Counted from the first letter of the stretch, positions 33,589 through 42,714 are shown. The stretch is DNA of 64,000 nt from Gracilimonas sp965227785 (GCF_965227785.1 NZ_OZ245785.1:930001-994000); one strand, 5' to 3'. Made by a program: numbers and translations. Notes: generated from the letters alone by a model not told the origin.

Positions 33589-34662
33589 TTACGCTATAAG
33601 TTCTAATTTCTTTGTTTCTAAATGCTCCACAATCGCCCCTGAAATTCTTTCCAGAGGAATGATGTCTGTGGCCGCTCCTAATTTTGCAGCCTCTCTTGGC
33701 ATTCCATAAACAACCGAGCTTTTTTCGTCCTGTGCTATGGTATATGCCCCAGTTCTCTTCATTTGTAAAAGTCCTTTTGCCCCATCGGCTCCCATTCCGG
33801 TCAGTATTAAACCTGTTGCCTTACTTCCGGCTACTCTCGCCACAGAATCAAATAATACATCCACACTTGGGCGATGATGATTCACTTTGCCTGTATCTAT
33901 GACTTTAATCTCAAATCCATCTTCCGACTCATCAATTATCATATGCTTGTCACCGGGCGCTATAAATACTTTTCCGGGTAGTACCTTGTCTCCATGTTCA
34001 GCCTCTACAACTTCTACCCTGCACAGGGTATTTAAACGCATTGCAAACTGCTTGGTAAATACCGGGGGCATGTGTTGAACTACAACCACTCCCGGGATAT
34101 TTTCCGGCAACTGGGGTAGCAAAAATTCAAGAGCACGCGTCCCTCCGGTGGAAGATCCTATAGCGATCACTTCCTCTTTAGAAGGGCCATGTATTCCTCT
34201 ATCGCTCAAGCCGTATTGGTTTGCATGCTCTCCTGCTTTGTGTAACACTCCGGGAGCTGAGTGTGAAATAACATTTGCCACAGACGCTGTTCGTACAGCC
34301 CTCACCAAGTCTTGCTCCATTTCCCCGGCGCCGTAATCTTCTTTTGGTTTAGAAATTACTTCTATGGCTCCCGCTGCCAATGCACGCAGGGCTCTTTTAC
34401 TGTTCGCCGGAGTAACCGAACTCACTACTACAACTGGTATCGGAAGATACTTCATCAGCTTTTTCAGAAAAGTAAGTCCATCCATGCGGGGCATCAGCAT
34501 ATCTAATGTAATCACGTCCGGCTTTTGCTCTGCTAAAAGCTGACGTGCTTCATAAGGATCTTCAGCCATACCTACTACTTCAATATCTTCCTGTTTATTC
34601 AGTAGAAACGATATGAGCTTTCTGTCAAATAATGAGTCATCAACAACCAGAACCTTAATCAT
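33589..34662 (-). CDS. cheB: Protein-glutamate methylesterase/deamidase CheB (paralog 1)
   Basis: About 357 residues from the ATG at 34660-34662. The N-terminal receiver has Asp54 in ITLDMLMPRMDG. The methylesterase domain has the catalytic Ser (IGSSTGGT), His (VVVQHMP) and Asp (LTGMGADG). It removes methyl groups from receptors upon phosphorylation by CheA. It follows a second, clearly related cheB (34682-35749) with a 19-bp gap. Confidence 0.95.
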   Translation of the reverse strand: MIKVLVVDDSLFDRKLISFLLNKQEDIEVVGMAEDPYEARQLLAEQKPDVITLDMLMPRMDGLTFLKKLMKYLPIPVVVVSSVTPANSKRALRALAAGAIEVISKPKEDYGAGEMEQDLVRAVRTASVANVISHSAPGVLHKAGEHANQYGLSDRGIHGPSKEEVIAIGSSTGGTRALEFLLPQLPENIPGVVVVQHMPPVFTKQFAMRLNTLCRVEVVEAEHGDKVLPGKVFIAPGDKHMIIDESEDGFEIKVIDTGKVNHHRPSVDVLFDSVARVAGSKATGLILTGMGADGAKGLLQMKRTGAYTIAQDEKSSVVYGMPREAAKLGAATDIIPLERISGAIVEHLETKKLELIA

Positions 34663-34681
34663 GCCAGCCACCCATTCTTAG

Positions 34682-35749
34682 TTATGAAACCGGTTCGGCC
34701 ATTTTACGGGCCATTTGTTTAATGATAGCTTCCGGTATTGCCTGCAAAGGCAGAATCTCTTCAACAGCCCCAACCGTCACAGCCTCTTTGGGCATTCCGT
34801 ACACGACTGAAGTGGCTTCATCCTGGGCAATGGTGTAAGCCCCCGCCTCTTTCATATTCAATAGCCCCTGAGCTCCATCGGCTCCCATTCCCGTTAAAAT
34901 CACTCCCATAGCATTCACGCCGGCCGATTTTGCAACCGAGTTAAACATTACATCCACACTGGGACGCTGATGATGCACGGGCGGGCCAGATTTGATACGG
35001 GTATAATATTTAGCTCCGCTTTTCTCTATCAGCATATGGAAATTACCGGGAGCAATCAGAACCTGTCCGGACTTAACCAGATCCCCATCTTCTGCTTCTT
35101 TCACCTTAAGCCGGCAAATGGAATTCAACCGCTCAGCAAAACTTTTGGTAAATACCGGTGGCATATGCTGGGTAATCACGATTCCGGGTAAGTTCCCCGG
35201 GAGCTCAGTGAGTACTGCTTCCAATGCCCGGGTTCCTCCGGTAGATGCTCCTATTGCAATTAACTTGTCGGTAGTATGCTGAAGGCCGGCCGGTTCCTTT
35301 AGCTCTGCTTTCTTTTGTTTGGACTGAGCAGACCTGACGGTATCCATGTGCTTATCGAAACGAGCAACAGATGCCGTTCGAATCGCTTTCACAATATCCT
35401 GTGATATGTTTTGTGTAGAATAAGCCGATCCTGGTTTACAGATTACATCCACGGCCCCAAGTCGTAAAGCATTTAAAGCATTGGCACTGTTTTTTGGAGT
35501 CAGAGAACTAACCACTACCACCGGCATCGGAAAATGCTTCATCAGTTTTGCCAGGAAGGATAGACCATCCATACGCGGCATTTCCAAATCCAGAGTAAGT
35601 ACGTCGGGCTTCAGCTGTATAATTTTCTCACGGGCTATATACGGGTCGATAGCAGTTCCTACTACCTCTATATCCTTTTGCTTACTCAGTTCTTCGGTGA
35701 GCAGTTTCCTGACAACCGCCGAATCATCAATAATCAAAACTTTGATCAT
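34682..35749 (-). CDS. cheB: Protein-glutamate methylesterase/deamidase CheB (paralog 2)
   Basis: A 355-residue CheB with receiver Asp54 (LTLDLEMPRMDG) and the catalytic Ser/His/Asp motifs IGASTGGT, VITQHMP and LTGMGADG, all intact. It aligns over its full length with the neighbouring cheB, pointing to tandem duplication followed by divergence. The main differences are in the linker between the domains. The start overlaps the cheX-like gene by 4 bp. Confidence 0.95.
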   Translation of the reverse strand: MIKVLIIDDSAVVRKLLTEELSKQKDIEVVGTAIDPYIAREKIIQLKPDVLTLDLEMPRMDGLSFLAKLMKHFPMPVVVVSSLTPKNSANALNALRLGAVDVICKPGSAYSTQNISQDIVKAIRTASVARFDKHMDTVRSAQSKQKKAELKEPAGLQHTTDKLIAIGASTGGTRALEAVLTELPGNLPGIVITQHMPPVFTKSFAERLNSICRLKVKEAEDGDLVKSGQVLIAPGNFHMLIEKSGAKYYTRIKSGPPVHHQRPSVDVMFNSVAKSAGVNAMGVILTGMGADGAQGLLNMKEAGAYTIAQDEATSVVYGMPKEAVTVGAVEEILPLQAIPEAIIKQMARKMAEPVS

Positions 35750-36222
35750 CCTGTCTCCTTGGAGTTATAAAATATGGAGATGTCAGCAATGCCTTCGTCC
35801 AAAAGTACCTGCAGTTTCTCATGGCGCATATCTTTAAAAATGGCTTCCACATTTTCGCTGGGCTCGGCTATTCGGGGCGGACGGATGTAGCAGATGTTTT
35901 CATTCCGGGCAAAAAGAGGCACGGTATTTCCACAAATGATATTTGCGATTTCACAAAGTGCTCCCTCTTTCTCTTCTTTTGTAGCTTTTTCCACACCCAG
36001 CATATTGCTGGCAATGGCTTCCAGTAAATGATCGGAAGCATCGATAACCATTCCTCCCTCGGCGGCTCCATCGAATTGAACAATAGACCGGGCTGTGCCG
36101 TCCGGCTTTTGCATGTCTTCTGAATCTTCGAGCTCCCATTCTTCCAATGGAAACATATAACAGGTTATCTCAAAGGTGTTAACTGCGATGTCATGGATCT
36201 TATCCGTGTAAGTGATACTCAT
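35746..36222 (-). CDS. CheX/CheC-type phosphatase-like protein
   Basis: A 158-residue protein of CheX-like fold. It carries one E-x2-N motif (Glu91, Asn94 in CEIANIICGNTV), the catalytic signature of CheX/CheC phosphatases that dephosphorylate CheY-P. A second motif as in CheC is not seen, so CheX-like. The N-terminal half is acidic. It overlaps both neighbours (4 bp with cheB, 23 bp with the receiver gene), implying coordinated translation. Confidence 0.75.
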   Translation of the reverse strand: MSITYTDKIHDIAVNTFEITCYMFPLEEWELEDSEDMQKPDGTARSIVQFDGAAEGGMVIDASDHLLEAIASNMLGVEKATKEEKEGALCEIANIICGNTVPLFARNENICYIRPPRIAEPSENVEAIFKDMRHEKLQVLLDEGIADISIFYNSKETG

Positions 36223-36610
36223 TTCTGATCCCGTAAAATTTTGATATTTGTTGTTCCAGTACCGGTAGGCTGAGTGGTTTATTTATGTATCCATGTCCCC
36301 AGAAGGCCAACATATTCAATAATTGCTCTCCTCCTTCAGTTGTGATAGCAACCACAGGGATATCCCTGAATTGTTGATGATTGTGTATGATGTTCAGGAA
36401 CTCTATTCCATTCATGACCGGCATATTGATGTCGGTAAGAATCAGATCTATTCTGTTCCGGCTCATGATATCAATGGCGTCAATGCCATTTCCGGCTTCA
36501 TAAATATGTCCTACTTCAAACTTACTTCTTCTGAGCAGTACTTTTTGAAATACCCGAATGGAAGGTTCATCATCTATGATGAGTACATGTTTTATTAATT
36601 CTGTTTTCAT
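36200..36610 (-). CDS. CheY-like single-domain response regulator
   Basis: A 136-residue receiver with Asp13/Asp14, phospho-acceptor Asp60 (LILTDINMPVMNG), Thr in AITTEGG and Lys in YINKP. Slightly divergent from the other chemotaxis receivers. It overlaps the cheX-like gene by 23 bp. Confidence 0.92.
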   Translation of the reverse strand: MKTELIKHVLIIDDEPSIRVFQKVLLRRSKFEVGHIYEAGNGIDAIDIMSRNRIDLILTDINMPVMNGIEFLNIIHNHQQFRDIPVVAITTEGGEQLLNMLAFWGHGYINKPLSLPVLEQQISKFYGIRNEYHLHG

Positions 36611-36636
36611 CTTAGTATTCCCATAACAGTTGAGGT

Positions 36637-37059
36637 TTACATTTCACCATTTACTTTAAAGCCAGACTCCTTATTGGTTATCGAATCTTTATTCAACAAC
36701 TTTAGCACTTTATTTCGGAGTGTTTCCGGGGCAAAGGGTTTGTGAAGAAATTCGGTGCCAAGGTCCCGGACGATATCAACTTTGACATCGTTGCTTTCAG
36801 CAGAAACAGTAAGGATTGGAATGCGGCAAGTTGAAGGATCCAATTTGATATGTGCCAGCATTTCGGCCCCGCTCATCACCGGCATATTTAAATCGGCTAC
36901 AATTAATCCGAACTCTTTTCTACGAATCAAGTCTAAAGCCTCTTTTCCATTTTCGGCTTCTATAATTTGATTAATCTCAAAACCGCACAATTCAACCGTA
37001 CGCCGGATAACCATCCGCATAACCTGGCAATCATCTACTATCAATACGTTTAGTTTCAT
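36637..37059 (-). CDS. CheY-like single-domain response regulator
   Basis: A 140-residue receiver with Asp9/Asp10, phospho-acceptor Asp56 (LIVADLNMPVMSG), VSAES and FLHKP. A short C-terminal tail of ~15 residues follows the domain. Located between cheD and the other receiver; paralog of the regulators at 24070 and 33192. Confidence 0.92.
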   Translation of the reverse strand: MKLNVLIVDDCQVMRMVIRRTVELCGFEINQIIEAENGKEALDLIRRKEFGLIVADLNMPVMSGAEMLAHIKLDPSTCRIPILTVSAESNDVKVDIVRDLGTEFLHKPFAPETLRNKVLKLLNKDSITNKESGFKVNGEM

Positions 37060-37067
37060 AGTTCTCT

Positions 37068-37601
37068 CTATATCGCTACTTGATGGTTGAAAGCTGCGCC
37101 CACGGAGATTCCGGTCGACCGGTTCACATCGTTTATCGGTTGCTTATTGATGGTAACCTGCCCATCCGCAATTGATAAAACCATAGTGCGGGAAGTACTC
37201 CCTCCTACATCCTGCGATGAAATCATAAACCCGTTTTTCCAAAGCAGCTTTCTTAATACCGTAAAATTCCGTTTACCAATCTTGAAGTAATCATCATCTT
37301 TATTCTTCTTCATACTTGCACCACCGGCAACAATAATCTCAAGATTCTTCTTTTGGGCTCCCAGTTCATATACTTCGTTGAGCAATTTCCCGAAACCGGT
37401 GTCCACATACATGGCTGGCTTAGCTTTTGCTTTCTCCGGATCAGACTTTGCCAGCGGAAGCATCACGTGCGCCATGCCTCCTACTTTTGCTACAGGGTCA
37501 TATACCGTGATACCGAGACAGCTTCCAAGCGCATGAGTAATTATTTCTTCATGTTCATTGGCAGATACTTTTAAATCACTAACGCCTACTATTTTTCTCA
37601 T
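37068..37601 (-). CDS. cheD: Chemoreceptor glutamine deamidase CheD
   Basis: A 177-residue CheD with catalytic Cys28 (HALGSCLGITVYD) and His45 (GGMAHVMLP), plus the conserved Thr/Gly region after them. It deamidates receptor glutamines and in many species interacts with CheC/CheX-type phosphatases, of which two are encoded here. It follows cheR by 10 bp. Confidence 0.95.
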   Translation of the reverse strand: MRKIVGVSDLKVSANEHEEIITHALGSCLGITVYDPVAKVGGMAHVMLPLAKSDPEKAKAKPAMYVDTGFGKLLNEVYELGAQKKNLEIIVAGGASMKKNKDDDYFKIGKRNFTVLRKLLWKNGFMISSQDVGGSTSRTMVLSIADGQVTINKQPINDVNRSTGISVGAAFNHQVAI

Positions 37602-37611
37602 TAATACTCAG

Positions 37612-38451
37612 TTATATTTTCTGATACACAGCAGGAGCCAAATTTTTGAATCCTTTGTTATTTGATGAAACACTTTCGGAATGACCCAAAAACAGAAATC
37701 CCCCCGGATGAAGCTGATCGTAAAACTTCTGTACAACCTCTTGTTGAGTTTTTCTGTTGAAATAGATCATTACGTTTCGGCACATAATCACATCAAAATT
37801 ACCTTTCAGCGGCCAGTCCTGAGTCAGATTTAAGCGGCCATAAGTGATCATTTCTCCAATATTTCTTTTCACCTTAAATTGATCATTCCCGATGCTTTCA
37901 AAATACTTGCGACGGATGGAACCGGGCACATCCATCATTCTTGTAGATGGATAGACACCATTTTGGGCTACCTTCAGCACCTCGGTTGATATATCGGTAG
38001 CGAGTATTTTTACTGACGACCAAGGCGTTGTTCTCCTGGCTTCCTGAAGTATCATTGCTGTGGTTACAGGCTCCTCACCGGTGGAGCATCCTGCCGACCA
38101 CCATTTGGCTTCACGGCCGGCCATCGTTGGGATAATGTGCTTTTTGATATACTCAAAGTGCTGAGCTTCCCTGAAAAAATGTGTTTTGTTGGTCGTCAAC
38201 ACATCTACAAAAGACAAGAACTCTGCCGTTGAATCCGGGTTCTCTATAAAGTCCAGATACTCAGAGAAGCTTCCAATCCCCAGTTTTCGCATTCTTTTTA
38301 TCAGCCTGCTTTGTACGAGAGCTTCTTTACCATCCTGCAGAAATATTCCGCAATACTCATACAGCAATTCCTTGACCCTTCTAAAATCTGCTGGCTTTAA
38401 TTTGACTGATGAACTCGGTGACGACAGAGAGGTATGTGAGATTGTCTTCAT
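37612..38451 (-). CDS. cheR: Chemotaxis protein methyltransferase CheR
   Basis: A 279-residue CheR. The N-terminal helical domain contains TTNKTHFFRE (86-95). The SAM-binding motif is GCSTGEEPVT (121-130) and the catalytic-domain motif FDVIMCRNVMIYF follows. It methylates receptor glutamates using SAM. The first ~18 residues are Ser/Thr-rich and probably disordered. 14-bp gap after cheA. Confidence 0.95.
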   Translation of the reverse strand: MKTISHTSLSSPSSSVKLKPADFRRVKELLYEYCGIFLQDGKEALVQSRLIKRMRKLGIGSFSEYLDFIENPDSTAEFLSFVDVLTTNKTHFFREAQHFEYIKKHIIPTMAGREAKWWSAGCSTGEEPVTTAMILQEARRTTPWSSVKILATDISTEVLKVAQNGVYPSTRMMDVPGSIRRKYFESIGNDQFKVKRNIGEMITYGRLNLTQDWPLKGNFDVIMCRNVMIYFNRKTQQEVVQKFYDQLHPGGFLFLGHSESVSSNNKGFKNLAPAVYQKI

Positions 38452-38465
38452 AATTGCATCCTCAC

Positions 38466-41006
38466 TCAGGCAGCAGATTCCATCAGGGCGGCGGTATCCA
38501 GGATCAGACCCACACGTCCGTCTCCAAGAATAGCGCCTCCTGAGATGTGCGACATTTTTGTTAGCATGTGAATCGATTTACCAACCAGCTGCTGCTGCCC
38601 GATCACTTCATCAACAAGAAGAGCGTACCGGCGATTGTTATTCTTTATAATTAGCAAGGTTCCTTCCAGTAAACTTTCCTTTGCTCCGTTTATCTCAAAT
38701 TGCTCATGCAATCTTATCACAGGCACCGATTGTCCCCTGAAGTTCACCTGTTCCGAACTGCCCATCATGGTAAACATGTCGGACTCTTTCGCACGGAAAG
38801 TCATATCTATGTTTATGGTTGGTACAATAAATCGCTGTGTGCCCACCCGTACCAACATACCATCAGTAATAGCCAGAGTGAAAGGCAGCTCAATAGTTAT
38901 GGTCGTTCCTTTACCTAATTCAGAAGATACCTCTACTTTACCCTGCAGTTGCTCAATTGAACGGCGGACTACATCCATACCTACCCCCCGTCCCGATAAG
39001 TCGGTAACTTTCTCAGCTGATGAAAAACCGGGCAGAAAAATCAGGTTATAAATTTCTTTCTCTGAAAGTTTCTTATCCGGATCAATCAGACCTTTTTCAA
39101 TGGCTTTGTTGAGGATCACATCTTTGTTGATACCACGGCCGTCATCTTTAATCTCAATAACAACTTTACCTCCCTCCTGTGATGCGGAAAGTGAAAGTTC
39201 AGCGTTGGCGTCCTTTCCGCTTTTGAGCCGTTCCTCCGGCTCTTCAATACCGTGATCCAATGAATTTCGCAGCATGTGGATCAGTGGCTCGTTGATTACG
39301 TCCACCATGTTTCGGTCAATCTCGGTGTCTTCTCCAAAAGTCGAAAACTTCACCTGCTTACCTGCTTTTCTGGAAAGATCCCGAACCAGTCGGTTCATTT
39401 TGTGGAAAGTGGCTTTCAACGGAACCATACGTAAAGTTAAACTGGTGTCCTGAAGCTCCCGGAGTATTTTTGTGGCATGATTTACTTTTTTCTGAAGCTC
39501 TGAATCTTTGGGAATAGCTTTATCCTGAGCCACTACCGAATGCGCAATTACCAGTTCTCCAACCATGTCAATCAGTCGATCAAGGCGGCTTACACTCACC
39601 CTCACCGATGACTCAGAATCCGATTTTGAGGAGATTTTATCTGCCCCAGAATTTTCTACTGCTGTAGCATCCGAACCGGGCATGACATCTTCAACAGGAT
39701 TTGCAAGCGGAACTGCTGCTTGCTCACCACGAATTTCTTCCAAAGCTTTTGCCGGCTCTTTTCCTTCCTCTGAAATAGCATTAAGCACACTTATCATGCT
39801 ATCATACTGAGCAGGTTTATGAAGTGGATCACCACCTTCAGCAACTTCAACCACCTTCAGCATCTTATTCAGAATATCGATGGAGTCAAAATTGATATCA
39901 GCACAAGCACGGTCGAACGGCAAGTCCCCTTCCCGAACCATGCTTAATAGTGTTTCTACAAAATGGGTGAACTCTGAAATAGGTTCGAGCCCCATAAAAG
40001 CAGAAGTTCCTTTGATTGTATGAAATGCCCGGAATACGGTATTTATCAGCTCTTCATCATCCGGAGATTCTTCCAGGTCCAGCAGAGCACTTTCGGCCAT
40101 TTCAATCAGTTCAGAGCACTCAGTTATAAACTCTCCAACCAGGGCCATTTCAATATCCACAGGTATGTGGAATATTTCTGAAGGAACAACATCTGTCTTC
40201 TCAGATTCGGATTCCTTAGCAGAATCTTCAGTAACTTCTTTTGAGGAAGCTTCCTTTTCTATTACACCTTCATCTTCATAACCAGGTAGCTCGTCTTTAC
40301 TCTGAGGATTGTCCCATTCCTTCTGAGCCTCGATTTCAATCGCTTGCTCTGTTTTATCTGATACAATTTTCAGCCACCCCTTTGCTCCTCCACTTGCTTC
40401 GACTTCGGCCATGGCTTCTTTAAGCGGCACAGCAATAGCCTCGTCTGCATGCTTAACGATATAGGAAACCAATTCATCCAGTTTCCCGAGGTCTTCTCCG
40501 GTTACCGACTCTTCGTCAAGAGTAATCAGGAAGCCGGCAAGATCATTTAGCGTATATGCTTTTGCTGAACTGCCCCCTTTTTTATCTTGCTTTGTCTCTC
40601 CGTTCTTTTTGATTTCCTCTGCTTTTTCTTCGTCAATTTCGATGACAGTATCTGCAGATTCCGCTCCCCCTTTCAATGATTTTTCCAACACATCATATGC
40701 CTTTTCAAAGTCTTCCACTTTGATATCGCCTTCCTCGATAACATACTCCCGGATCGTATTGATGGCCTGCATGGTGGCTGTTTTCACCATAATGAAGTAA
40801 TCATCTTTCTCGTAAAGGTGTTTAATTCCCTGCCACGACAAGTCGATCAGTTTTTGAAATTGTCCGAAGTTATTTTCAACATTATTGGTAACCTCTTCGA
40901 ACTTGGCACCGGCTACGGCAACATTTTCTCTGTCGGCCGGCCATGCATCGGCCAGTAGCCTGATTATAGATTCGAGGTCTTTGATAAGTTGGTCTTTGTT
41001 ACTCAT
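38466..41006 (-). CDS. cheA: Chemotaxis histidine kinase CheA with an unusual N-terminal extension
   Basis: An 846-residue CheA. Residues 1-115 are a helical region and ~150-225 a second one; neither is recognised. The HPt (P1) domain is at ~284-385 with phospho-accepting His329 (FRAFHTIKGTSAFMGL). A linker of ~80 residues follows with no P2-like fold. Then come dimerisation (~466-535), the ATPase domain (Asn580/Asn581, DDGRG 620-624, GRGVGMD 672-678) and a C-terminal CheW-like domain (~715-846). It phosphorylates the CheY, CheB and probably other receivers encoded around it. Confidence 0.95.
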   Translation of the reverse strand: MSNKDQLIKDLESIIRLLADAWPADRENVAVAGAKFEEVTNNVENNFGQFQKLIDLSWQGIKHLYEKDDYFIMVKTATMQAINTIREYVIEEGDIKVEDFEKAYDVLEKSLKGGAESADTVIEIDEEKAEEIKKNGETKQDKKGGSSAKAYTLNDLAGFLITLDEESVTGEDLGKLDELVSYIVKHADEAIAVPLKEAMAEVEASGGAKGWLKIVSDKTEQAIEIEAQKEWDNPQSKDELPGYEDEGVIEKEASSKEVTEDSAKESESEKTDVVPSEIFHIPVDIEMALVGEFITECSELIEMAESALLDLEESPDDEELINTVFRAFHTIKGTSAFMGLEPISEFTHFVETLLSMVREGDLPFDRACADINFDSIDILNKMLKVVEVAEGGDPLHKPAQYDSMISVLNAISEEGKEPAKALEEIRGEQAAVPLANPVEDVMPGSDATAVENSGADKISSKSDSESSVRVSVSRLDRLIDMVGELVIAHSVVAQDKAIPKDSELQKKVNHATKILRELQDTSLTLRMVPLKATFHKMNRLVRDLSRKAGKQVKFSTFGEDTEIDRNMVDVINEPLIHMLRNSLDHGIEEPEERLKSGKDANAELSLSASQEGGKVVIEIKDDGRGINKDVILNKAIEKGLIDPDKKLSEKEIYNLIFLPGFSSAEKVTDLSGRGVGMDVVRRSIEQLQGKVEVSSELGKGTTITIELPFTLAITDGMLVRVGTQRFIVPTINIDMTFRAKESDMFTMMGSSEQVNFRGQSVPVIRLHEQFEINGAKESLLEGTLLIIKNNNRRYALLVDEVIGQQQLVGKSIHMLTKMSHISGGAILGDGRVGLILDTAALMESAA

Positions 41007-41018
41007 TGATTCCTTTTT

Positions 41019-41516
41019 TTATCTGGATTCACTCAGCGCCATATTCAGCATAAATTCGCCACAGTCGCTGGAAAATTTCATTTTAGCCGATGGTGGTTTG
41101 TTTGGCATAAATAAGGTCAGGTCGCTTCCCCGGGTTGCTGTTGGCAATGAAGACTGCCCGCGAAACCCAACCCGTTCAATATTTGCTGCTACTTCCCCGG
41201 CCAGGATGTTTGATATCTCCGCTATTAAATCACCCATATCATGACTTTCAAAGGGAAGTTCCATTCCCAAAAAAGCATTCGATATTTGTAAAGCTGTCGC
41301 TTTCGGAATTGCGATCATTAACGAGAAGGTGTGATCGGCATTGAAAACAGCAATATTCCCAATAATCCCATTCAAAGGACCACTCTCATCAGTCTGCTCC
41401 ACACATTCAGGACTCCCCCCACATATGGAAGTAAAAGTATTTATAACAGACTCCTGCACAATCTCTACAATCTCACCAGGAATCTTATCAACATTGCTTA
41501 GCTGTTCTGCAATCAT
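41019..41516 (-). CDS. CheX-like phosphatase protein
   Basis: A 165-residue CheX/CheC-like protein with the E-x2-N motif Glu100/Asn103 in LIAEISNILAGEVA. The hydrophobic pattern (HTFSLMIAIPKATALQISNAFLG before the motif) matches the CheX fold. It lies between cheY and cheA. It should dephosphorylate CheY-P, the usual role when CheZ is absent; no cheZ is in the window. Confidence 0.82.
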   Translation of the reverse strand: MIAEQLSNVDKIPGEIVEIVQESVINTFTSICGGSPECVEQTDESGPLNGIIGNIAVFNADHTFSLMIAIPKATALQISNAFLGMELPFESHDMGDLIAEISNILAGEVAANIERVGFRGQSSLPTATRGSDLTLFMPNKPPSAKMKFSSDCGEFMLNMALSESR

Positions 41517-41527
41517 AATATCTCCTA

Positions 41528-41974
41528 TCAGGCATTTAGAATGCTGCTAAAAAAGCTCTTCTTCTCTTCTTCAGCTTCTTCTTTCTTTATATTGCCGTTT
41601 TCATCGATGTAGCGACTGATGGCTTTCGACATCTTATCGGCTGTAAAAGGCTTGGTGATGTATTCATTAGCACCGCCTTCGTTTAGAGCCTTATCAACTT
41701 TCCCCATCGACTTTTCTGCGGTCACCATTATGATGGGTATATCAGCATAGCCTTTGTCCCGAATAGCTCGGGCGAGTTCAACGCCGGTCATTTTGGGCAT
41801 GTTCCAGTCCACAAACAGCATCTGGATGTCGTCGTTAAATTTTCCGAGAGCATCCTCCCCATCCATTGCTTCTTCAAATTCGAAATCAGCAATTAACAGT
41901 TGATCGAGAGCTCGCTTTACCTGGCTCCGCATAATTTTAGAATCATCAACAACAAGTGCTTTTATCTTACTCAT
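41528..41974 (-). CDS. cheY: Chemotaxis response regulator CheY
   Basis: A 148-residue receiver closest of all here to classical CheY: Asp10/Asp11, phospho-acceptor Asp56 in MLFVDWNMPKMTG, Thr in MVTAE and Lys in YITKPF. A charged C-terminal tail of ~25 residues (KKEEAEEEKKSFFSS) is added. First gene of the chemotaxis operon, with a good Shine-Dalgarno (AAAGGAG) and a sigma-28-like promoter upstream. Confidence 0.93.
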   Translation of the reverse strand: MSKIKALVVDDSKIMRSQVKRALDQLLIADFEFEEAMDGEDALGKFNDDIQMLFVDWNMPKMTGVELARAIRDKGYADIPIIMVTAEKSMGKVDKALNEGGANEYITKPFTADKMSKAISRYIDENGNIKKEEAEEEKKSFFSSILNA

Positions 41975-42092
41975 TATTTACTCCTTTGTATGGGCAAGGC
42001 AGAATTAGTTCTGTCTTAAACCTTAGTATTAAAGTCTTGTTAAAACGGGAGACTTCAGTTTTTACCTGAATTCGCAGTTCCCGCTCTCCCTG

Positions 42093-42119
42093 TTATCGGA
42101 TGTTTGGAAAATTCCTTAA
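42093..42119 (-). promoter_or_regulatory. Sigma-28 (FliA)-like promoter of the cheY-cheA operon
   Basis: The minus strand reads TTAAGGAA-N11-TCCGATAA, with the same -35 core and spacing as before cheW and the tonB-like gene. The leader would be ~112 nt. In the rest of the 41975-42307 gap I see only a short CAGAA-TTAG-TTCTG dyad (42000-42013). Confidence 0.7.
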
Positions 42120-42307
42120 GAGATTGGCAAGAAATTATTATTTAAAAGAATGGAAATACATTTCGATGTTAAAGCTTCGGGAGCAGATGGTTTCCAACCT
42201 TGAATCAGCCTTTAGATTAGCGGATTCTAACAAGCAAAAATGCCCCCCATTCTTTACTATTAAGTAGTTTGATTTAAGGGTATAGTTTTAGGCTATCAGG
42301 TACATTA

Positions 42308-42688
42308 ATGGGTATAAACAGCACATTTCAGTCATTCGTGCGTTCAGAAGTTAAGACCCCAAAAGGGTTTCAGCTTGTGGAAGCATACCTGACACAAAAG
42401 AATTTCGTAGACAAGCAATCTGCTGAATATTCTGAATATGAAATTATTGAGGAGGCAAAGAATAAGCCTCGTACAAACGTTACCTCGTTCGCGGCAGATC
42501 CGGATTTCATAGTTAATACAAGTTTTGAAGAAATGCCGGATGAATGGATGAGTAAGCAACAGGAAGAAGTGACTATGCAGCTCGCTATGGTATCAAAAAC
42601 AAGTCCTCAGAATCTGAAAAGGATGCAGACTTATCAAATCCTTTCTCAGTTCAAACCAATAGGTCAATACCTGGATTTTAAATTATAA
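42308..42688 (+). CDS. Hypothetical protein (126 aa)
   Basis: A 126-residue soluble, mixed-charge protein without signal peptide, membrane helix or motif that I recognise. It has a natural composition and a clean ATG start, and lies alone on the plus strand between the chemotaxis operon and a convergent degenerate kinase gene (26-bp gap between their stops). A short AAACCG...CGGTTT dyad spans the gap, too weak to call a terminator. Function unknown. Confidence 0.6.
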   Translation: MGINSTFQSFVRSEVKTPKGFQLVEAYLTQKNFVDKQSAEYSEYEIIEEAKNKPRTNVTSFAADPDFIVNTSFEEMPDEWMSKQQEEVTMQLAMVSKTSPQNLKRMQTYQILSQFKPIGQYLDFKL

Positions 42689-42714
42689 ACCGATCTCTCC
42701 TACCTGACCGGTTT

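Noticed and set aside
42000..42013. CAGAA-TTAG-TTCTG dyad upstream of cheY
   Set aside because: Five-base arms only; no second copy or known site.
42230..42252. GG-N10-GC spacing on the minus strand upstream of the cheY operon
   Set aside because: The match depends on a run of six G and lacks the CAC of the -24 element; the sigma-28-like site explains the operon better.
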